Of a stretch of 64,000 bases of DNA, positions 43,390 through 52,459 are shown piece after piece (the stretch's first letter is position 1; each line of letters begins with the position of its first letter). The stretch is from Syntrophaceae bacterium UBA6087 (GTDB lineage: Bacteria; Desulfobacterota; Desulfomonilia; UBA1062). The position numbers and the translations under genes were made by a program. The notes beneath the pieces were generated by a model, which made no database searches, was not told the DNA's origin, and was given only the letters and a program-made list of their open reading frames with translations. The stretch covers positions 186,001 through 250,000 of the forward strand of contig DIXF01000001.1 of assembly GCA_002448235.1 (NCBI GenBank), in the 5' to 3' direction.

Positions 43390-43417
43390 AAAATAGGCAG
43401 TGCGCATGTAAACTCAA
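43390..43417 (-). promoter_or_regulatory. Candidate promoter for array copy 6
   Basis: Minus strand: TTGAGT (43412-43417), 16-base spacer, TATTTT (43390-43395), about 50 bases before the ATG. Only a moderate match to the sigma-70 consensus. Confidence 0.4.
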
Positions 43418-43515
43418 GAAAGGAGAATCCTTGGATGGAAACCATTCCGGGCGCTGCAGCCTTGATAATCAGGGCGATAAATATATTGTTAAATCATGTG
43501 GATTATTTGTTTCTC

Positions 43516-43560
43516 TTGAATGAATAGAGTGCCCCCTTTCATGAGATTTATTCAATTCAA
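43516..43560. promoter_or_regulatory. Imperfect inverted repeat upstream of the trehalose genes
   Basis: TTGAATGAATA (43516-43526) and TATTCAATTCAA (43549-43560) form an imperfect inverted repeat 75-120 bases before the DUF5752 start. It could be a regulator site or simple AT-rich symmetry. The rest of the 294-base gap (43341-43634) shows nothing else. Confidence 0.25.
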
Positions 43561-43634
43561 CAACCAGGGATATCCTTAATAGAGTTTAAGAGATACCGGC
43601 AGGAATTAGGGATGATGGGAAAGGAGACGGCAGT

Positions 43635-44279
43635 ATGGGTGAGTCGTTTGCCATACGAGATTGTGCACTGATAGCTATCGCCACAGGCCAGAGTGCTCAT
43701 ACCCTCATCGAGTTGAGGGACAGGCTCGAAATAGTTCCGGAAAGTTCGATTTATTACCATTTCTGGGGCGGGCTCTTGCGACCGCGCTTTGACGATCCCG
43801 AATACCAGAACGATTTTGCCGTATGGGTCCGGCACAACATTCATGACAAAACCCTTGCCGAACGCATGGCTCTGGTTAATCCTACGGATTTTTCCGATAT
43901 GGAGATGCTTCGGAGAGAGCTTGTGGACATGATCGAAGAGCGGATGGATGAAAGCGACAGTCTCCCGTGGATCAAGGCTCTGAACACCTTTTATTTCGTA
44001 CGTTCTCAGATAGTGATCTTTGATACCAAAAAGACGCTGAATCTACCCGAAGAACTGGGCGCCCACCTGCCACATATGTCTCTCGGCAGCATCTTTTACC
44101 ATTTCATAGATTCCAGGAGGCGTACCCCTCTGGGATCGGATGACTTTACCCACTGGCTGTCGAGCTTCGGTAATGAATACATTGTGTTGATAGAGCAGCT
44201 TTCCAGTATCGATCCCTACTTCATCAACCTGATCGAGTTGAGAGACGAGCTTGCAAAGATGTTCAAGCGGAATGCTTAA
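43635..44279 (+). CDS. DUF5752-family protein of the trehalose locus
   Basis: A 214-residue soluble protein of unknown function. It appears to contain an internal duplication: two halves each with a segment ending in SIYYHFWG / SIFYHFID (about residues 38-45 and 152-159), followed by a related acidic stretch with W-h-x-x-x-x-N/G. That matches what I recall of DUF5752 proteins, commonly encoded beside trehalose synthase genes. Fourteen bases separate it from the TreT-like gene. A GGAGAC site precedes the ATG. The role may be regulatory or structural. Confidence 0.8.
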   Translation: MGESFAIRDCALIAIATGQSAHTLIELRDRLEIVPESSIYYHFWGGLLRPRFDDPEYQNDFAVWVRHNIHDKTLAERMALVNPTDFSDMEMLRRELVDMIEERMDESDSLPWIKALNTFYFVRSQIVIFDTKKTLNLPEELGAHLPHMSLGSIFYHFIDSRRRTPLGSDDFTHWLSSFGNEYIVLIEQLSSIDPYFINLIELRDELAKMFKRNA

Positions 44280-44293
44280 TCCCGGGGTGTGTA

Positions 44294-45532
44294 ATGACGA
44301 CACTATTAAAACAGTATGAAAACGTAGTGGGATCGGATGTAATCGATCAGCTCAAGCAGCTGGCAAAGCTTCTCATGGGGAAGAATATCCTCCATATCAA
44401 TTCCACGAAGGCCGGAGGCGGAGTCGCCGAAATTCTCAACAGGCTCATCCCATTGAAGAGAGAGCTGGGTTTGGACGTTCATTGGGAGACGATTTCAGGA
44501 GACGCGGATTTTTTCCAATGCACAAAGGATATGCACAACGCCCTCCAGGGGAAACGCGTCGATATACGGGAATCTCTTCTCCGGCATTATGAAATCATCA
44601 ACAGACAGAATTTCGGCATGCTGAAGAACCGCCTCGAAGAAGCGGATATCGTGTTCATCCATGATCCTCAGCCTGCAGCCCTGATCGAAAGCATCCCTGA
44701 AAGAAAGGGAAAATGGATATGGCGGTGCCATATCGACGCAAGCCGGCCTTACCGCCCGGTGTGGAAATTCCTGAGAAACTTTGTCCAGGCTTACGATGCC
44801 AGCATCTGGTCCCTCTCGGAGTTCACCCAGAGGCTGCCGCATCCCATGTACCTCATGGCTCCGAGCATCGACCCTCTGAGCGACAAAAACTGCGAACTGA
44901 GCAGGGAGGAACTGGATAGGACCTACGAGAGGTTCGGGCTCGACTCGGGAAGGCCCATCATAACCCAGATATCCCGGTTTGACAGGTTCAAGGACCCCAT
45001 GGGGGTTATTCACGCATATAATCTGGTAAAGGAATTCGTTCCCATTCAGCTCATCCTGGCAGGCGGAGGAGCCACCGACGATCCCGAAGGGGAAGAGGTA
45101 TACAACGAGGTCCAGTCGAGCGCGGCTGACGACCCGGACATCCATATCCTCATGCTCCCTTCGGACGACAATCTCACCATAAACGCCATCCAGCGCATCT
45201 CGGACATTATTCTCCAGAAATCTCTCAAGGAGGGTTTCGGGCTTACCGTGACCGAGGCCATGTGGAAAGCCAAACCGGTGATCGGAGGAGATACCGGGGG
45301 GATCAGGCTCCAGGTGATCAATTATCATACAGGCTTCCTGGTGAATACCCCCGAAGGCGCCGCACTGCGCATCCGGTATATCCTCAAACGGAGGAAACAG
45401 CTCAAGGAGATGGGGGAGAAGGGCAGGGAGTTCGTCCGGGAAAACTTTCTTATCACACGGAACTTGAGAGAATACCTCACGCTCATGATTGCAACCGTAT
45501 ATGAGGCCAACGACAGGATTGAGCTCTTATGA
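44294..45532 (+). CDS. treT: Trehalose synthase, TreT-like glycosyltransferase (GT4)
   Basis: A 412-residue GT4 enzyme. TreT forms trehalose reversibly from NDP-glucose and glucose. The N-terminal signature HINSTKAGGGVAEILNRLIPLKRELGLDVHWE is characteristic of this group. The C-terminal Rossmann half includes ITQISRFDRFKDPMGVI and the SLKEGFGLTVTEAMWKAKPVIGGDTGG block, with the donor-binding glutamates. Its stop overlaps the otsB start (ATGA), indicating coupled translation. Nucleotide-sugar specificity is unknown. Confidence 0.88.
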   Translation: MTTLLKQYENVVGSDVIDQLKQLAKLLMGKNILHINSTKAGGGVAEILNRLIPLKRELGLDVHWETISGDADFFQCTKDMHNALQGKRVDIRESLLRHYEIINRQNFGMLKNRLEEADIVFIHDPQPAALIESIPERKGKWIWRCHIDASRPYRPVWKFLRNFVQAYDASIWSLSEFTQRLPHPMYLMAPSIDPLSDKNCELSREELDRTYERFGLDSGRPIITQISRFDRFKDPMGVIHAYNLVKEFVPIQLILAGGGATDDPEGEEVYNEVQSSAADDPDIHILMLPSDDNLTINAIQRISDIILQKSLKEGFGLTVTEAMWKAKPVIGGDTGGIRLQVINYHTGFLVNTPEGAALRIRYILKRRKQLKEMGEKGREFVRENFLITRNLREYLTLMIATVYEANDRIELL

Positions 45533-46356
45533 TCGGCCGGGAAAATTTGTATCTACCGGAGATAGGGCGCATACCCCGGTTCTGGGATATCATATCGCTC
45601 CGGCAGAGCAAGCTGCTCGCCCTTGACTATGACGGCACCCTGGCGCCTTTCCATGTCAACCGCATGGAAGCGCGACCGCTCAAAGGCATACCCGAACTCC
45701 TGAGAAAAATTTCCCTGCGCGAGGATACCACCCTTGCCGTCATATCGGGCCGTCCCCTGGACGAGCTGGAAATGTTGCTCAAACCATGGAAAGGCATCAT
45801 GATCGGGAGTCACGGGTTCGAGAAACGGTATTGCTCCGGCCAGGTGTTCATCAAGAAAATATCGCTCCGGCAGCAGGAAGGACTCTCCCATGCGCACACC
45901 TTGGCCCTGGACAGGGGAATGGAGGCGCATATAGAAAAAAAGCCTGCGAGCATCGCCTTCCATACAAGGGGCGCTGAAAAGAGACTGGCCGTACGCCTCG
46001 AAGGAGAGATCGCGGCCGAATGGACCGGTATAGCTTCAAGATGCTCGCTTGAGGTGAGGAAATTCAAAGGCGGCGTGGAAGTGCTTGCCAGGGGGTGGAA
46101 TAAGGGGGACGCCCTGGAAGAGCTTCTCCGGGATGAGCCGAAAGAAACTTTCTGTGTATACATCGGTGACAACAGCACCGATGAAGACGCATTCCGGAGG
46201 ATACGTTCGTCCGGAATCGGTATCCGTGTGGGCAATAGGGAGACCCCGACCGCAGCAAGGGGTTTACTGCCGGATATCCCTGCCGTGAAAGGTTTTCTGG
46301 ATGCATGGGTGAACCTGCCGCTGAAGAGCGGCAGGGAAAGGTGTCATGAAGCCTAA
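45529..46356 (+). CDS. otsB: Trehalose-6-phosphate phosphatase
   Basis: HAD-superfamily phosphatase that removes phosphate from trehalose-6-phosphate. The 275-residue protein has motif I LALDYDGTLAPF, motif II (VISGRPLDEL), the EKKPASIAFHTR cap region, and motif III/IV GDNSTDEDAFR. It is encoded between the TreT-like gene and otsA, overlapping both (4 bases and 11 bases). Confidence 0.94.
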   Translation: MIGRENLYLPEIGRIPRFWDIISLRQSKLLALDYDGTLAPFHVNRMEARPLKGIPELLRKISLREDTTLAVISGRPLDELEMLLKPWKGIMIGSHGFEKRYCSGQVFIKKISLRQQEGLSHAHTLALDRGMEAHIEKKPASIAFHTRGAEKRLAVRLEGEIAAEWTGIASRCSLEVRKFKGGVEVLARGWNKGDALEELLRDEPKETFCVYIGDNSTDEDAFRRIRSSGIGIRVGNRETPTAARGLLPDIPAVKGFLDAWVNLPLKSGRERCHEA

Positions 46357-47821
46357 AAGGTTAGTGGTTGTTTCCAATAGGCTGCCGATCGTACTGAACA
46401 GAGCAGGTCAACATGAATGGGAGATTCAACCCGGCTCGGGTGGGCTTGTCACCGCTCTCGGGCCTGTTTTAAGACATCGCGGGGGGCTGTGGATAGGCTG
46501 GCTCGGGCTGCCCGAAAGCGATTGCCCCAGTGAAGAATATCTGAAAGACCTCATCTCGTCGGGCATGCATCAGACCGGTTATTCCCTCGGGCACGTCAAT
46601 TTGTGCAGGGAGGAGGTCGACAGATACTATCACGGCTTCTCCAATGAGATTCTCTGGCCGCTTTTCCACGATCTCTTCGATCACTGCAACTTCGACCAGT
46701 GCTATTGGGACGTCTATCAGAAGGTGAACCGGAGATTCGCCGAAGAAGTGGTGAAGAGTACGGATGAAGACGACTACATATGGGTTCATGACTACCAGCT
46801 GATCATGGTGGCAAGCGAGCTCAGGCGCATGGGAATGGAGCGGCATATCGGGTTCTTTCTCCATATACCGTTTCCGCCCCTGGATATCTTTCTCAAGCTT
46901 CCCTGGCGGTTCCAGATCCTTGATGCTCTGCTGGCGTACGACCTGATCGGGTTCCAGACCGTACGGGACCGGAAGAACTTTATCGGATGCATCCGGGCAC
47001 TGCATGGGTATCAGGTGACGGGAAGGGGGCATGTAAATTATATCCACACCGATTCCAGGCACGTTACTGTCGGCGCGTTTCCCATCAGCATCGATTACCG
47101 GGAGTTCGCCGACTTCGCAAAGACCGAAGAAGTCGCTGAAGAGGCGTGGATCATCCATGCAAACATCCCCGGCAGGCAGATCATCCTGGGCGTTGACCGG
47201 CTCGATTATACGAAGGGCATCATCCAGCGCCTTATGGCGTTTGACAACGCGCTTACGCGGTATCCGGACATGAGAAGGAAGGTCACCCTGCTCCAGGTTG
47301 TCGTGCCGAGCAGGCAGGACGTTGCCGAATATGAAAAGCTCAAGCAGGAGATCGAACGACTCGTGGGAGAGATCAACGGCAAGTACACCCAGGTCGGATG
47401 GACGCCTGTCCACTACATCTTCCGGTCCATTCCGCGCAAGGAGCTCGTGGCGTATTACCGGACATGCGAGATTGCGCTGATCACCCCGCTCAAGGACGGC
47501 ATGAATCTGGTGGCGAAGGAATACTGCGCATCCAGCATCGAGGAAAACGGGGTGCTGATCTTAAGCGAGTTCGCCGGGGCCGCTGCACAGTTCTATCCCA
47601 ATGCCCTGCTCGTGAATCCCTACGATATCGAGGGGGTGGCCGATGCCATATACCGAGCTTTTACCATGCCCCAGGAAACAAGACGGATGATGATGAGGAG
47701 ACTCAGGGCATCGATCCAGAGAAACGATATCGTCAAATGGGTCAACTCTTTCCTCAGGGCAGGTATATCAAAAGATCTCAACGACTTCCCTCAGATGGAG
47801 CTTTTCGTTCCGAAACAGTGA
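46346..47821 (+). CDS. otsA: Trehalose-6-phosphate synthase (GT20)
   Basis: Transfers glucose from a nucleotide sugar to glucose-6-phosphate. The 491 residues cover the full family. Landmarks: VVVSNRLPIVLN and PGSGGLVTALGPVLR at the N-terminus, WVHDYQLIMVASELRR, GVDRLDYTKGI, and the donor-binding PLKDGMNLVAKEYCAS near residue 385. The overlapping otsB start arrangement implies a single transcript. Together with TreT the cell has two routes to trehalose. Confidence 0.95.
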   Translation: MKPKRLVVVSNRLPIVLNRAGQHEWEIQPGSGGLVTALGPVLRHRGGLWIGWLGLPESDCPSEEYLKDLISSGMHQTGYSLGHVNLCREEVDRYYHGFSNEILWPLFHDLFDHCNFDQCYWDVYQKVNRRFAEEVVKSTDEDDYIWVHDYQLIMVASELRRMGMERHIGFFLHIPFPPLDIFLKLPWRFQILDALLAYDLIGFQTVRDRKNFIGCIRALHGYQVTGRGHVNYIHTDSRHVTVGAFPISIDYREFADFAKTEEVAEEAWIIHANIPGRQIILGVDRLDYTKGIIQRLMAFDNALTRYPDMRRKVTLLQVVVPSRQDVAEYEKLKQEIERLVGEINGKYTQVGWTPVHYIFRSIPRKELVAYYRTCEIALITPLKDGMNLVAKEYCASSIEENGVLILSEFAGAAAQFYPNALLVNPYDIEGVADAIYRAFTMPQETRRMMMRRLRASIQRNDIVKWVNSFLRAGISKDLNDFPQMELFVPKQ

Positions 47822-47967
47822 CGGGGGAGGCTTTAGAAAAAACATCAAAAATGTTCATACCCTCCGGGAAAGACCGACGGGAAACTTTCCCGGTCTGCCC
47901 CGAAGGGTACATAAGTGCAAGGCGGTATCCGGCAAGGACCCGGACCGATCCGGCTCCGTAAATGGTG

Positions 47968-48732
47968 CTACTTTGCCGGCTCTATGCTCCACTGAAGGCT
48001 TGAGCGCTTCATGATCGCATTGGCGGTGCCGTCTTTGGAGATCATATTAAAGCCTTTGTTGAAATCATCACACAACTTCTGGGAGTTGGGATTTTTCTTG
48101 GGGAAAAGCAGGAAGAGCGGGTGAATGATGAGCGGGGGATCCATGGGCTCCAGCTGTGCTGCAGCGCCGGGCATGTGTTTCTGGAGGAGATACTGGGCAA
48201 CGAGCTTGTCGATCACGATAATGTCGAGCTCTTTGTTCAGGAGCTTTTTCAGATTCGCCTCGTCGCTGTCCGCCTCGAATTTTTTCAGGTACGTGGCTGC
48301 GTCGAACTCTGCGGTGTTGATGTAGCCTTTTACGACGCCGATCTTGTAGGAAGACAGTTCCTGGAGCTTTTTCGGCGACGTATAATTGATTTTTGCGCCT
48401 TTGCGCTTATAAAAGACCAGCAGGCTGTTTGAGAAGAAATTTGAATAGATGAAATCCTGCTCCCGTTCCTTGGAGTAATATTCGGGGAAAAGGCCGTCAT
48501 ACTTTCCCTGGGACGCTTTCGCTACGGCTGCGTCCCAATCCGCAAACTCGATCTTGGCAGTGTAGCCCACCCGTTTGAACGCCTCGCTGACGATCTCTGC
48601 ATTGAACCCCTTATTGTTCATGCCGCTGTCTACATAGGGCGGCCAGTCAAGGGTGACCAGGGTGACGTTCTGAGCGCCGCAAAAGAGGGGAAACGCCACA
48701 CATGCCAATACTGCAAGGATGAATCTCTTCAT
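47968..48732 (-). CDS. Periplasmic substrate-binding protein, family 3 (amino-acid type), orphan
   Basis: A 254-residue protein. Signal peptide MKRFILAVLACVAFPLFCGAQ, then the SBP_bac_3 fold: VTLVTLDWPPYVDSGMNNKGFNAEIV, KVEFADWDAAVAKASQGKYDGLFP-like region, VVKGYINTAEFD. The chosen ATG at 48732 has AAAGGAGG; the longer open frame (to 48804) has no signal peptide. No permease or ATPase gene is adjacent, so the transporter is incomplete here, or the protein serves as a sensor input. Confidence 0.88.
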   Translation of the reverse strand: MKRFILAVLACVAFPLFCGAQNVTLVTLDWPPYVDSGMNNKGFNAEIVSEAFKRVGYTAKIEFADWDAAVAKASQGKYDGLFPEYYSKEREQDFIYSNFFSNSLLVFYKRKGAKINYTSPKKLQELSSYKIGVVKGYINTAEFDAATYLKKFEADSDEANLKKLLNKELDIIVIDKLVAQYLLQKHMPGAAAQLEPMDPPLIIHPLFLLFPKKNPNSQKLCDDFNKGFNMISKDGTANAIMKRSSLQWSIEPAK

Positions 48733-48933
48733 GGAACTTCCTCCTTTAAAGAGAAAATCTTTGATATTCGACCTAATCGTTGATATCGGAATCGTATGAG
48801 TCAATAATGAGAATTAAATACCGGAATATTACCTTATGGCCTATATTTCACAGCCTATGGCATGTTCCTATGATCTTGCTTCATTTTGTGCTAGAACATA
48901 GTACACCATTTCATTGTAAAGAGGGTAATCATC

Positions 48934-49842
48934 ATGAGATTCACTGATGTCGCTGATGTACAGGATAAGCTCCAGAAGGCCGGTTATGTTACCTCCCGCG
49001 AAATTGCCACCGTGGTATTTCTCGCTTCCGTGACGAAGAAGCCGATCCTGGTGGAAGGGCCGGCGGGCGTGGGCAAAACCGAGCTGGCCAAGGCAATGTC
49101 CCGGGCGCTTGATTTGCAGCTCATCAGGCTCCAGTGCTATGAGGGACTTGACGAGTCAAAGGCGCTCTATGAGTGGGAATACGCAAAGCAGCTGCTTTAC
49201 ACGCAGATGGTCAAGGATAAGATCGGCGATGTGATCTCGAGCGCGGACACGCTTGGCGACGCGGTCGAAAAGATCGCATCCCAGGAGGACGCCTTTTTCT
49301 CCGAGCGGTTTATCCAGCCGAGGCCGCTGCTCCAAGCCATCAGCTCTGACGATACGGTGGTGCTCCTCATCGATGAGGTGGATAAATCCGATCCCGAGTT
49401 CGAGGCCTTTCTCCTTGAGCTCTTGAGCGATTTTCAGGTATCCATCCCCGAGATCGGCACCAGGGTCGCACGGAATATCCCCTTCGTGATCCTCACCTCG
49501 AACAACTACCGGGACATGAGCGATGCCTTGAAACGGCGCTGCATTCACATCTACATCGATTATCCCATGCGCGAGCTCGAGCTCGGGATCGTCAGGCTCA
49601 AAGTTCCGGGCATCGAGGAGGGCCTTGCCGGAAAGCTCGTGGATGCAATCCGTTCCATCAGGGATCTGGACCTGAAGAAAAGGCCGTGCATCTCGGAAAC
49701 CATCGACTGGGCCAGATCTCTCATAGCCCTTTCCGTGGATGAGCTGAACTCGGAGGTCCTCCTGGATACCCTGAATGTAATCTGCAAGTACAAGGCAGAC
49801 TCCGAAATGGTCAAGGCGAACGCGGCAAAGATTCTGCCGTAG
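48934..49842 (+). CDS. MoxR-family AAA+ ATPase (CoxD-like)
   Basis: A 302-residue AAA+ chaperone. Walker A EGPAGVGKTELAKAMS, Walker B VVLLIDEVDKSDPEFEAFLLELL, and sensor region ILTSNNYRDMSDALKRRC. The N-terminal part, with YVTSREIATVVFLASVTKKPILVEGP and the QCYEGLDESKALYEWEYAKQLL stretch, matches the CoxD branch. CoxD-type proteins insert or mature metal centres of molybdenum hydroxylases. It pairs with a VWA gene 13 bases downstream. The cox structural genes are not in the window. Confidence 0.9.
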   Translation: MRFTDVADVQDKLQKAGYVTSREIATVVFLASVTKKPILVEGPAGVGKTELAKAMSRALDLQLIRLQCYEGLDESKALYEWEYAKQLLYTQMVKDKIGDVISSADTLGDAVEKIASQEDAFFSERFIQPRPLLQAISSDDTVVLLIDEVDKSDPEFEAFLLELLSDFQVSIPEIGTRVARNIPFVILTSNNYRDMSDALKRRCIHIYIDYPMRELELGIVRLKVPGIEEGLAGKLVDAIRSIRDLDLKKRPCISETIDWARSLIALSVDELNSEVLLDTLNVICKYKADSEMVKANAAKILP

Positions 49843-49855
49843 GGGTAAGACCGGT

Positions 49856-51238
49856 ATGGTGAACGCCATCCTGAAATTCGCGGCGTGCTGCAGGACAGCG
49901 GGGTACCGTGTCTCCACCTCGGAGGTCATCGACTGCGTCTCGCAGCTCCAGCTTGTCAACATGCTCAATGAGGATGAGTTCCGGTCCGTGCTGCGGGCCA
50001 ACTTCGCCAAGAGCAGGCGCGAACAGGCCCAGTTCGACCGCCTCTACCACCTTTATTTCCACGAGATGCGCCAGGACATCGACCTGGACGATACGGACTC
50101 CATCATCGAGAAGATGGACTCGGTCCTGGATCAGCTTCAGCAGCAGGTGAGCGGCAGTCAGAACCACCAGGCCATCCTGGATTTCCTCTCGGGCGACCCC
50201 ATGGGCTTCCTGGAGATGATCCGCAGGCTCCAGACCGAAGAGATCGACATGGGCCAGGGGAAGAAATTCAACTTGGGCCCGGTTGCAAGCAGGCTCCTGG
50301 TCATGGTCCAGCTCAACGACGTCAAGAGCCGCGTAGAGCGGATCCTTGAGGAGAACCCCTTCCATTTCGCGCAGGAGACCAGGCGCACCCTCGGGAGACG
50401 CTTTGAAGGCCAGCTCGACAGGGCGTATGAGATGCTCCTGAGGGAGCAGCGGCCCAACAACGATGCGATCAGGCAGGTCCGGACCCATGAGCAGTATCTG
50501 CGCCAGCTGGGAGACAGGCCTTTTTCCTCGCTCACCCCCAGGGAGATCGAGCAGGTGAGGGAGATCATCGAGAGGCTGGTCAGGAAGCTCAAGGACATCA
50601 TCTCCAGGCGTTATGCATCGAACAAGCACGGGCTGCTGGACGTGAAGAAGACGTTGCGAAGGGCGGACCGGTACAACGGCGTGCCCATGGAGATCATGTT
50701 CCGCAAACGGCCTCCGAGAAAGGGAAAGATCGTCACGCTGGTGGACATCTCGTCGTCCGTGTGGGCCGCCGCGCGCTTCATGCTCAACATCCTCTATTCG
50801 CTGCAGGAATGCTTCACCAAGGTCAACAGCTTTGTCTTCGTCTCCGGCGTGGCGGAGGTGACGAAGATCCTCGAGGAGGAAGAGATAAACCACGCCATCG
50901 AGAAGGTCCTCAAAGAGGTGGACATCGATTACCTGGCCCAGACAGACTACGGCGAAACCTTCCGGCAGTTTAAGAAAGACCATATGGACGTCATCAACAA
51001 AAAGACCACGCTCATCATCATCGGCGACGCAAGATCGAACTATTTCCATCCCGAGGACCGGATCCTCGAAGAGATGCGGGAGAAGTGCAAGAGGCTTATC
51101 TGGCTCAATCCCGAGCCCGAGAGTTCGTGGAACACGGGCGACAGCGAGATGTTCGCCTACAAAGCCCACTGTCACGAGCTCCGCGAATGCAGGAGCCTCA
51201 ACCAGCTTGTGGGCTTTGTCGAGGAGCTTATTCTCTAA
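49856..51238 (+). CDS. CoxE-like VWA-domain protein
   Basis: A 460-residue partner of MoxR ATPases. The N-terminal helical region (VNAILKFAACCRTAGYRVSTSEVID) is followed by a long Gln/Arg-rich middle and a C-terminal von Willebrand A domain (~295-455). The metal-ion-dependent adhesion motif DISSSVWAA and the following GDARSNYFHPED (second Asp) are visible. MoxR-VWA pairs act as chaperone-like maturation machines. The next gene, an acyl-CoA dehydrogenase, begins 19 bases after its stop. Confidence 0.88.
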   Translation: MVNAILKFAACCRTAGYRVSTSEVIDCVSQLQLVNMLNEDEFRSVLRANFAKSRREQAQFDRLYHLYFHEMRQDIDLDDTDSIIEKMDSVLDQLQQQVSGSQNHQAILDFLSGDPMGFLEMIRRLQTEEIDMGQGKKFNLGPVASRLLVMVQLNDVKSRVERILEENPFHFAQETRRTLGRRFEGQLDRAYEMLLREQRPNNDAIRQVRTHEQYLRQLGDRPFSSLTPREIEQVREIIERLVRKLKDIISRRYASNKHGLLDVKKTLRRADRYNGVPMEIMFRKRPPRKGKIVTLVDISSSVWAAARFMLNILYSLQECFTKVNSFVFVSGVAEVTKILEEEEINHAIEKVLKEVDIDYLAQTDYGETFRQFKKDHMDVINKKTTLIIIGDARSNYFHPEDRILEEMREKCKRLIWLNPEPESSWNTGDSEMFAYKAHCHELRECRSLNQLVGFVEELIL

Positions 51239-51257
51239 TGGAGGGAGACCCGCCGTC

Positions 51258-52385
51258 GTGACGTCCGATGATGAACTGACCGCTCTGAAAAGAATGGTCT
51301 CGATGTTTGCCGTGAGGCATATCGCCCCGCGCACCGATCTGAACGATCTGCTTTTGCTGCCGGCCGATCTGCGGCAGGCCATGGCGCAGGAAGGCCTGTA
51401 CGGGATCGGCATCCCTGTGGCCCACGGGGGCATGGGGGGAGGGTGGCTGCATATGGGCGTCTCCGGCCAGGCGTTTGTGGAAAACGGGCATAACCTCGGG
51501 ACGGCCCTCTCATGGCTCATGCACTCCGTCATCGCCCGTTTCCTGTTCTTCGGCTTCGGGTCGGACGAGCAGAAAAACCTGTTTCTGCCGGAGATTGCAA
51601 AGGGGACGAAGATTCCCTGCCTGGCCATCTCCGAGCCCGGGGTCGGCGGCCATCCGAAACGCCTGTCCACCGTTGCCCGGGAGCATGGCGGCGTCTATCG
51701 CATCTCCGGCGAGAAGGCGTACCTCACCAACGGTCCCATCGCCGACCTTTTCATCGTCCTTGCCGTCACTGCCCAGGAAGGGGAGAGGAAGAGCTACACC
51801 GCGTTCATCGTCGATAGGGATACGCCGGGGCTCAAGATGACCGGGCCTCTGGATCTGGGATTTCTCAAGCCCTGCCCCCACGGCGGGATCGTTCTGGACG
51901 GGTGCGAGGTTGACAGCAGCCGGATACTCGGCCGCGTGGGACATGCCTACACCGACATGGCACTGCCGTTCAGGCAGGTCGAGGATATCATGATGATGGG
52001 CCCCCTCGTGGGAGGGGTGCGGGCTCAGATCGCCCTCCTGGCTGCCTCCATGAAAGGCAGGGGCGTACAGCCGGGAAGCGACGTTGCAGCTCTGCTCGGG
52101 GAAGTCGTTTCCTCTGCGGATTCCCTTGAGATCCTCTCGCGTGAGGCTGCCGCAAAGCTGGATTCGAGCGGCATCGGCCACCCGGGGCTCGTCTCTCTCG
52201 TACTCTTCATGCGCAACGTCGCGCAGGGGATACAGACAGGCCTGACCGACATCGTCGGGAAAACACAGGTAGCGACGGACCGGGCCTTTGCCTCCCTTGC
52301 GGCCGACCTGACCGCATCGATGCGCATCGCCGGCAATGTCGCCCGGATCAGGCAGGAGAAGCTCGGCATATCCATTCTTTCCTGA
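51258..52385 (+). CDS. Acyl-CoA dehydrogenase family protein
   Basis: A 375-residue flavoprotein. Visible parts: helical N-domain with GLYGIGIPVAHGGMGGGWL, the beta-domain motif LAISEPGVGGHPKRLSTVAREHGGVYRISGEKAYLTNGP, and the helical C-domain. A glutamate in FRQVEDIMMMGPLVGG sits where isovaleryl-CoA dehydrogenase-type enzymes carry their catalytic base, while the alternative C-terminal position used by medium-chain enzymes is not obvious. I start at the GTG 51258 with GGAGG upstream; the open frame extends into the VWA gene. Substrate unknown. Confidence 0.85.
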   Translation: MTSDDELTALKRMVSMFAVRHIAPRTDLNDLLLLPADLRQAMAQEGLYGIGIPVAHGGMGGGWLHMGVSGQAFVENGHNLGTALSWLMHSVIARFLFFGFGSDEQKNLFLPEIAKGTKIPCLAISEPGVGGHPKRLSTVAREHGGVYRISGEKAYLTNGPIADLFIVLAVTAQEGERKSYTAFIVDRDTPGLKMTGPLDLGFLKPCPHGGIVLDGCEVDSSRILGRVGHAYTDMALPFRQVEDIMMMGPLVGGVRAQIALLAASMKGRGVQPGSDVAALLGEVVSSADSLEILSREAAAKLDSSGIGHPGLVSLVLFMRNVAQGIQTGLTDIVGKTQVATDRAFASLAADLTASMRIAGNVARIRQEKLGISILS

Positions 52386-52422
52386 AAGCGCCATTTCCGT
52401 GGCAAGGCATACATCACGGGCC

Positions 52423-52451
52423 TTGACATAAGCTCTGAACAAAGTTAATCC
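52423..52451 (+). promoter_or_regulatory. Promoter of the TetR gene with embedded operator
   Basis: TTGACA (52423-52428), then the operator half-palindrome TGAACAAAGTTAA (52436-52448), with -10-like TAATCC (52446-52451; 17-base spacer). The operator would therefore block RNA polymerase. The predicted transcription start is close to the ATG at 52460, so the mRNA may be nearly leaderless, consistent with the absence of a ribosome-binding site. Confidence 0.6.
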
Positions 52452-52459
52452 AATCGAGC

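Noticed and set aside
39287..43420. CRISPR array
   Set aside because: The repeats are palindromic, hundreds of bases apart and separated by full genes; there is no direct-repeat/spacer pattern.
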